Source: Cucumis sativus
Lineage: Eukaryota > Streptophyta > Magnoliopsida > Cucurbitales > Cucurbitaceae
Length of the DNA stretch: 64,000 nt
Assembly (NCBI RefSeq): GCF_000004075.3
Contig: NC_026661.2
Coordinates: forward strand, 20,426,307 to 20,490,306
Direction: 5' to 3'
The notes beneath the pieces were generated by a model that was not told where the DNA came from, did no database searches, and saw only the letters and a list, made by a program, of their open reading frames with translations. Position 1 is the first letter of the stretch, and the number at the start of each line of letters is the position of its first letter. Shown piece by piece: positions 57,712 through 64,000 of this stretch. A program made the translations under genes and the position numbers.

Positions 57712-59482
57712 TTAGAAGAAGCTAAGAGCAAGGCCAAAGACTGTGGCGGAGACAGCGGCGGCGATGGTGTTAGCAGAGGACTTGGGTTGTCCGGCACCGG
57801 TACCAAAGGGTGAACCGCCAGCGGTTGGTCCGGAGGTTGGAGGGGTTGAAACGGATGTAACAGGACCAGTGGATCTGGTCGCCACTACATTGATGGCTAA
57901 TTTTTGGCCCAGTTGACAATCTTGATTCTCAGTACTAATGTAGTAATGTTCGCCGGGAGTAGTTAGAACAACTGTTGCAGGCCCAGATTCAATGGTCTCT
58001 CCGATCTCGTTGTCATCGCTACAGATGTCGAAGGATGCTTTCGGTACTCTCTCAACGTCGTGTACTTCGGTTGTGAAGTTGAACACTGAAATAATTAAAC
58101 ACAACCTTAGTCTAGTCGTCTCCAACTTTAATTTTAACACTAAAATATAATATTACGTACTACAACCTACGCTTACAATCAAATAATACATTTTCTATTG
58201 TATGTTGAATCATCTGTTGTTTTCAAGATATTACCAAAATGTAATGTCACTCTTAACACAAATATAATATATCTTGAATTTTATATTTTATTATGAATTA
58301 AGTAAGAACAGAGAATCACTCACCAATAGAATCACCGACGGCGAATGTCTTGCCGGTAGTCCAGTTGACGTAGAAAGCGGCGCCGCCTGGTGGAGTGGTC
58401 CAGCCTACGGAGTCTCCGACGATATGGGTCACGGGGGCAGGGCGTGGGGTAGATGGTGGAGGATTTGAAGAAGGTGGAGCCATTGTTCCGGGGGCGGCTG
58501 TGACATTGATCGCTAACTTCTGACCTTGCTGGCAGTGCCCATCCTCATTGCTTATGAAGTAATACTCGCCGGGAGTTAACAGCGGGATGGTTGCTGGCCC
58601 GTGGTCGATATCCTCACCGATCTCACCGTCATCGTTACATAAATCGAACGATTGTTTCGATACTCTGACTACATCATCGTCGGGGGTTGCGAAATTGAAC
58701 ACTGCAGAAACAAAATCACTATCAATTCTCAATTCTCAATTCTCAATTCTCAATTTAATGTTTTACAAGTGTGAATTCATTATTCTTACCTAGACTATCG
58801 CCAGCAAGGAAGCTTTTTCCGGCAGCCCAGTTGGAGTAGAACACGGCGCCGCCCTTAGGAATCCCCCACCCAGCGGTGTCACCGACAACATGGGTCACCG
58901 GAGCTCGTTTTGGGGCTGGGGTTTGTGGAGGAACGTTGGAAGAGGGCGGCGACCGAGGTCCAGGGGCGGCAGTGACATTAATGGCTAATTTTTGACCTTG
59001 TTGGCAGTGCCTATCCTCAGAGCTGATGAAAAAGTACTCGCCCGGAGTTAATAAAGAAATGGTTGCCGGCCCTGTTTCAATGGAGTCTCCAATTTCATTG
59101 TCGTCACTGCACATATCAAACCCCATTTTCGTAACTCTCGCCACTTCATCCTTATCCGTCGTGAAATTGAAAACTACAACAACAACAACAACAACAAAAT
59201 CACTAATTTGATTAGTTCTTCCAAAAAAAAAAAAAAAAAAAAAACGGAGGAGTTTGGAAGAGTTCGTAGAAACAGAGCATTCAAAAATGGATTTAATTAC
59301 TCACCGAGAGAATCACCGACATAGAAAATTTTATCGGCAGCCCAGGTTTTATAGAAAACCTCGCCGTTTGCAGGTACTGTCCAGCCAACGGAGTCACCGA
59401 CGGTATAAACAGTCTGAGCGGCGGAGTATTGAAGAAATAAAAAGAGTGCAAAAGGTAGAACAAAAGCGAATCTAGCGGCCAT
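57712..59482 (-). CDS. Triple-cupredoxin-domain phytocyanin, early-nodulin-like (copper site lost)
   Basis: Four exons, 59482-59305, 59173-58790, 58701-58324 and 58085-57712, all phase-1 junctions, giving 437 residues. The signal peptide is 1-22 ('..QYSAA'). Domain 1 (24-129), domain 2 (152-256) and domain 3 (277-383) are separated by Pro/Ser linkers ('PPSSNVPPQTPAPKRAP', 'PPSSNPPPSTPRPAP'). Each intron falls at the same place inside a domain, just after 'GDSL' or 'GDSI' and before 'VFNF'. The copper Cys is Ser in all three (Ser110, Ser238, Ser364). The first His is Asp in domains 1 and 2 (68, 196) and His322 in domain 3. The second His is kept in 1 and 2 (115, 243) but is Asp369 in 3. Gln and the disulfide Cys are kept. 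This is the early-nodulin-like state, which does not bind type I copper. A Gly/Ser tail ends in a GPI-type signal ('AAAVSATVFGLALSFF'). Confidence 0.88.
58723..58755 (+). repeat. (CAATTCT)n microsatellite in intron 2
   Basis: Four to five perfect 7-base units lie within the 88-base intron between domains 1/2 and 2/3 exons of the triple-domain gene. Confidence 0.8.
59222..59243 (+). repeat. Poly-A tract in intron 1
   Basis: About 21 A on the plus strand (poly-T in the sense of the gene), next to a CAA trinucleotide repeat at 59175-59199 that forms the polypyrimidine-like acceptor region. Confidence 0.7.
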
Positions 59483-59545
59483 GTTTTCTTGTTTATGTGT
59501 AAGCGGAAATGAGTGATGAAATGTTGAGAAGAAATTGTGTTTGTA

Positions 59546-59667
59546 TTTATAATGAAATGAATTGAAAAGTAAAAGAGAAGAAGATAAGGGATGATTTCAT
59601 ATCAGTGTACGGTGTGGTCAGGAAGACAACGAGAAGCTACGGCCGCCAATGTGGCAACGCCGGTCAA
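59546..59667 (-). promoter_or_regulatory. Promoter of the triple-domain gene: TATA box, W-box, GGCCGCC
   Basis: TATAAATACA reads from 59551 on the minus strand, about 70 bases before the ATG. TTTGACC reads from 59668, about 185 bases upstream, and GGCCGCC lies at about 59641-59647 on the plus strand, echoing the D/E promoters. Confidence 0.5.
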
Positions 59668-62248
59668 ACTTCGGATATTTACTTTGAAGAAAAAGAAAAG
59701 GTGAGAGAGGTTTAGAATGATCAACGTTTGATGGCTGCCAAATGAAAGAAAGGAAAAAAACAAAAAAGAAAAGTAGAAAGATTTTTAAAGCATAGAAATT
59801 AGGATTTAAGATGTGGATTTAGTCTTGTCTATATTAATTTTATTTGACAATGAAGTCACATGGAAGACTTGTTTGTGGAGAGAGTTAAAGTATGACCTTT
59901 TCAATTACTTTTAACATCTGCTTTCATTTACTCTTTCAAAGGGTAGGTTCTTTTCTTTTTTTAGCTCTAAAATACACTACAATTAAGAGTGGATTATTGG
60001 AATGTGGAAAGTGTTTTTAAGCCCTAAGAGACACGTCAAGATGTGGTTTATTTTAATAGTATGAAGTTACGTATCTTGTTTTTCTCATTTTTGTTCACAT
60101 CTATAATAACTAAATTGTTGATGAGAAAGCACATTTATCATAACACATCTTATTGTCAATTAAGAAAGAAAAGGACAGCAATGACTAATGTTTTCATGAA
60201 ACGTAGTAATAAAATGAACCAACTTTATTGAATAGTTTTATGGGTTCATCATCAAGTTTCTTCACCTTAGCTTCCAAGAAATTTCTCATGTAGACTTCCC
60301 TATTTTCCCACTTAAAAGTTTTGATTTTCTTCTACAACTTTCCCCATTTTTTCTTTCTTTGGAACTATGTTGTTCTTAGACTTCCCATGTTCAAATCCTT
60401 GAAATTTTGGCTGTTTTAGATGACTACAAGTTTCAAACCTCATCAAACAAACTTTCACTTAACAACTCTAGACTTGATGTTTTTAGATACCGTACACGTT
60501 AAATATATAATATAATATTTTATAAATTGTTTTTCAACCAATCCACCGTTTTCTTGGTCTTAATAGCATAAAATTGTTCACTTTGAACTTAGGTTATTTT
60601 TACTTATTTAAATTTTTTTAGATTTTTTAGGATAATTAGTGGCAGAGAGATTTGAACCACAAACTTCTTGGTTACTAACGCATTCATATATCAATTGAAC
60701 TATGCTTGATTTGACATTTGCAATTCATTGTGATATAAAAAGTATAGCTCGATTAAATACAATTGTTGGTGAACTAACATTTTCCAACGGTAACAAATGT
60801 CGGTCATGTTAAGTTAACACCTGTATGATTTTTGTTAAATTTAAATTTGATATCGATCTATGTATAAATGGTCATATATCTATATTAATAGGATAAAATC
60901 AATAATAGATGCCTATGATACTAATATTAATCTAGATATGGATTATATTGATATACATTTTTTTGTCGTTTTGAATCAGGTAGTACCATCTTTTATTGTC
61001 TGTATGAGGTAAATATCACAGATAACAAATGATATTGATAGTAATAGTGATCTAAATATGAAGAAGGCAAATGAACATATAGAAAACAATAAAACTGGTT
61101 TTTAATCATAGCTAGAGTGCATTTAACAATCATACATGTTTCAATTCATTACTAGTGTGGAAAACATAGATGAAAACCTAATTCTCTTTTGTGAGACCCA
61201 TCACGATTGACACATGATTTGGATACATTATGATTCGACCAAATTTCGTTACACCTATGCAAACATGGCTTTAAATCCAAACATGATTTCTAATAGAATC
61301 CAGCTAAAAAAAACTCAAGGTCTTTTTGACCTGCCATTGTAAAGCAAAATAAAGGAACATACAAGGAGTTCAAACTCAAACAAAAAGAAAAGGACAAAGG
61401 AAAAATAAAATCTAACAACCTCCAAATACCCCACAAGTCACAACAGGGTAAAGCATGTCAACAGATATTCCCTTTTATCCCGAAGGAGGACCAGAAACAT
61501 AATTTCCATCAGTAGCTATACGCCAACAAGCTTCAACAATTTCATATATTGATAAAGATATTGTTCTTAATCTTGTATAAAACCGAACCTGAAGCATCAT
61601 CGACGTATAGATCATAATACTTGAAATGAGTTCATATTACAATCCTATAATATACAGCTGACTGTGGTCCTGAAAGAAAAATCAACCAAGCAGCCACCAT
61701 GCTAGGGGTCCATTCAAGGAATCCACTAACTTGTAATACCAAGTCAGCAGCAGCTATCCCCATCTTGTCCAAGTAAATGTTTGGCATAAAGGGCAAGGCT
61801 ACAAAACTTCAAACATTGAGAAATCAAGCGAGGCAGAGTAATGGAAACTTCTTCTACTTCATTTATTATAATCCAGTGATACAAATGCCTGACGTCAGAG
61901 ATGGTAAATTTAACCTACTTATGACATAAAGGAAATACAAGAACTACAGGTGATCAAGTTTCACTAACAACAACAGTCAGTTGGCTTGGGTTCTACCAGC
62001 CAAAAAGAAAACAAAAAAAAAAAAAAAAGGAAAACTACATCTCATCTACCATCAGAATAGTTAACTTTTTTTTTCCAACCAAGTCTAGCCTTAACAACAT
62101 TAAAATTACAGTCATTGCAGCAATTTCAAAGTTACAAAAGGAGAACCAGCCAACTTACAAAAGGGTGGTGGCAAGTCCATTTGGCTGTGCAAGTTGTGAT
62201 GACGACCGGGGAAGTGGGGGAGGGGGTATTGGAGAAATATAACTTATT
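59668..62248. other. Spacer and probable 3' UTR of the MBD gene
   Basis: AT-rich with no gene recognised. From about 61650 the base composition rises and probably represents 3' untranslated sequence of the MBD gene, possibly with a further intron (a strong donor lies just before its stop). Confidence 0.4.
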
Positions 62249-63238
62249 TTACTTACTGATTGCAGTCACCTCGCTCAAGTTTTTGTTCCCTCTGTTCTCA
62301 CCCTGCATGTGATGTTTTCCATCGTGCTTTTGTGTGTCTTCATTTTCCGTGATTGTTCCCTCAGATGCTGGTGGTCTTTCGGTTCCACTGCAATTCCCTT
62401 GTTCAGCAACCCCATTTTCCTTACTAGTACCAAGAGTTGGCTTTTCCTGTTTCATACAGCACGAATCAATAGGTTTCTCTGCTTCAGTTTCTGGCCCATT
62501 TTCTTCTTTGTCTTGACCAACCTCCAAAGTCACTTTTTCACCAGCTGTGACAACCTCTTGATTTGGAACATTCTCACGACTTTGATCTTCTCCTTTTTTG
62601 CCATCCTCGGTATCTAACTGGCCGTTCTTGGTTTCGGTGGCATCTTTCTGTTCAGTTTCTTTTGATTCTACATCTTCCTTATTGGCCTCTTCATCCTTGG
62701 TAGTTTCAATTTCTCTGTCTTTTGTTTCATCTACTTTTTTAGGCTCTTCATCCTTGGAAGTTTCAGTTTCTTTTTCTTCTTTCTCATCTTCATTTTTAGG
62801 CTCTTCACCCTTGGCAGTTTCAAGTTCTTTTTGTGTTGTTTCATCTTCTTTGTTAGGTTCTTCATCCTTGGAGTTCTCATTATCTTTTTCAATTTCAGTA
62901 TTGTCCTTCTCAGACATTTCAGCATCTTTAATTTCACTTTCCTTTTCACCCTCGGATTTCTCTGTTTCATTCTGTTCCTTCTTTTTTGAACCTGGAGATT
63001 TTCTTGCTCGTTTCTTTGGGGGCTCTTCCTGTGGGGGAGTTGCCTTGGCCTTCTCACTAATCCTAGTAGATCTCCTGGGTGTCTCACCTGTACTCCAATC
63101 AAAATCCGATACTGCAACATCTCCAGGGTGCGATTTTAAGTACTGCTCGAGCTGTTTTCTGTTACTGATCTCCTCACCAGTAGGTGCTATAAATACGATA
63201 TCATTCTTCCTTGGTGCACCTCCCTTCTTTGGTGAAAA
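62249..63238 (-). CDS. MBD10/11-like methyl-CpG-binding-domain protein, 3' exon (partial)
   Basis: The exon opens after an AG at 63240-63239 and reads '[20 protein letters not shown]', '[20 protein letters not shown]' and '[19 protein letters not shown]', the second half of a plant MBD of the MBD10/11 type. A basic nuclear-targeting stretch ('[16 protein letters not shown]') and a long Lys/Glu tail follow, 329 residues to the stop at 62249. The first part of the MBD and the start lie beyond the right edge; no matching exon was found in 63240-64000. These proteins are nuclear; MBD10 has been linked to rRNA gene silencing and MBD11 to development in Arabidopsis. A consensus donor (ATCA|GTAAGT) overlaps the last codons, so the final residues may be replaced by a spliced exon of one or a few codons. 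Confidence 0.85.
   Translation of the reverse strand, partial: FSPKKGGAPRKNDIVFIAPTGEEISNRKQLEQYLKSHPGDVAVSDFDWSTGETPRRSTRISEKAKATPPQEEPPKKRARKSPGSKKKEQNETEKSEGEKESEIKDAEMSEKDNTEIEKDNENSKDEEPNKEDETTQKELETAKGEEPKNEDEKEEKETETSKDEEPKKVDETKDREIETTKDEEANKEDVESKETEQKDATETKNGQLDTEDGKKGEDQSRENVPNQEVVTAGEKVTLEVGQDKEENGPETEAEKPIDSCCMKQEKPTLGTSKENGVAEQGNCSGTERPPASEGTITENEDTQKHDGKHHMQGENRGNKNLSEVTAISK
62642..62869 (-). repeat. 57-bp coding tandem repeat (4 units) in the MBD gene
   Basis: Four 19-residue units beginning '[11 protein letters not shown]', '[11 protein letters not shown]', '[11 protein letters not shown]' and '[11 protein letters not shown]' lie head to tail in the acidic tail. Confidence 0.75.
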
Positions 63239-64000
63239 CTGGAATAGAATAAAACATGATATGTCACAATTATCATCTTAAAAGCCAAAGAATAAAAGCG
63301 TAAAGAAGGTGGAAAAAAAAGACACATCTAATCCTTTTATATTGAAAATACTGGAGAAACAAACGTATTGTAAGAAAGGTTTTAAAAGACAGGGCATGGT
63401 TGGTTTTTGTATATCATTCAAAGATTATTAGTTCAAAACAGTATCTGGGATATAACCGCATAATAAGTGCTATGAAAAACTATGAAAGAAAACAAAAAAT
63501 CATTTTAGAATATGGACCTCATGCTATGATTCATCTACTGGCTAAAGCTTAAGTTTGAAACTATCAATTCCTCATCTTCATTCTTTATTTCATAATCAGA
63601 CTTCTTTCTCGATGTACACCAGAACCTTGTACCTGAAATCACGGCTTGAAACATGATTGTCATCACTCCTCCCCTAGGACGCAAAGGATAGACAGAGAAC
63701 CAAAGATACGGACAGAAAACACTCCAATGCATCTTGGGAGTATTATACCAAAGTAGTTAGTTACAAACTCAAGGTTACAGAATTTTGTACACAATTTGCC
63801 TCCTTCTCCTGGTCCTAACTAGCTCTGCCAATCTCTTAATGTGAGGTTACATACACATGCTCCATTTAATGGCCATTTCTAAACAAAATGCATTTCATTG
63901 GGAAACTAGAAAATCATTCAGACTCAAAAAACATGACCCTCGTCAAGTTCTTTAAACAGTAAGTTACTTTAGATATAGAATAATAGATTAAAAGAGACAG
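63239..64000 (-). other. Intron of the MBD gene reaching the right edge
   Basis: No coding exon of the MBD family was found on the minus strand here. Open frames are short and unlike the family, so the preceding exon must lie outside the window. Confidence 0.55.

Noticed and set aside
57712-59144. Separate short phytocyanin genes starting at internal Met codons
   Set aside because: The internal frames lack signal peptides and begin in mid-domain, while splice sites at every boundary are consensus and in the same phase. One four-exon gene explains all of it.
62598-63281. A 227-residue Ser-rich plus-strand open frame
   Set aside because: It is the complement of the Lys/Glu-rich MBD tail, where GAA/GAG codons read as TTC/CTC on the other strand. 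The MBD motifs and splice site support the minus strand.

Overview
This is a plant nuclear window, almost certainly from cucumber (Cucumis sativus). The two-exon gene at 43510-45439 (minus strand) encodes what I recognise as cucumber peeling cupredoxin, including its secretion signal and a C-terminal tail. AT-rich spacers, short GT-AG introns, chloroplast transit peptides and plant-only families (PPR, FAR1-related, LURP-one-related, phytocyanin) agree with this.

Left part (1-22 kb): the 5' portion of a PPR gene runs off the left edge (minus), next to a broken GNAT acetyltransferase remnant. Then come an 11-exon chloroplast alpha/beta-hydrolase-fold gene (minus), a FAR1-RELATED SEQUENCE 6-like gene, a HUS1 checkpoint-clamp gene with E2F-like promoter sites, two tRNA-Phe genes (minus), an EREX-like PX-domain gene of 9 exons, and a third tRNA-Phe (plus). 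Middle (22-41 kb): the spliceosome core gene PRP8 (26 coding exons, 2347 residues, one GC-AG intron), a convergent PIFI-like chloroplast gene (8 exons), and a LURP-one-related gene. Right part (43-60 kb): six phytocyanin genes, all on the minus strand, all split by a phase-1 intron at the same point. Five are single-domain copper-competent cupredoxins. The sixth carries three cupredoxin domains and has lost the copper cysteine in each. The right edge holds the 3' part of an MBD10/11-like methyl-CpG-binding-domain gene (minus).

The single-copy genes look like an ancestral gene order. From memory, PPR, EREX-like, PIFI, LOR and MBD match Arabidopsis At3g15930, At3g15920, At3g15840, At3g15810 and At3g15790 in order. 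Hydrolase, FRS6 and HUS1 match At1g52510-At1g52530, and PRP8 matches At1g80070. The phytocyanin array appears to be a local expansion between the LOR and MBD genes.

The most unusual feature is the triple-domain phytocyanin at 57712-59482. Its two internal exons are symmetric (phase 1-1), and each holds the C-terminal half of one domain, a Pro/Ser linker and the N-terminal half of the next, as expected from duplication of one exon unit. Exon boundaries were derived by hand from splice signals, reading frame and family similarity; no database search was run.
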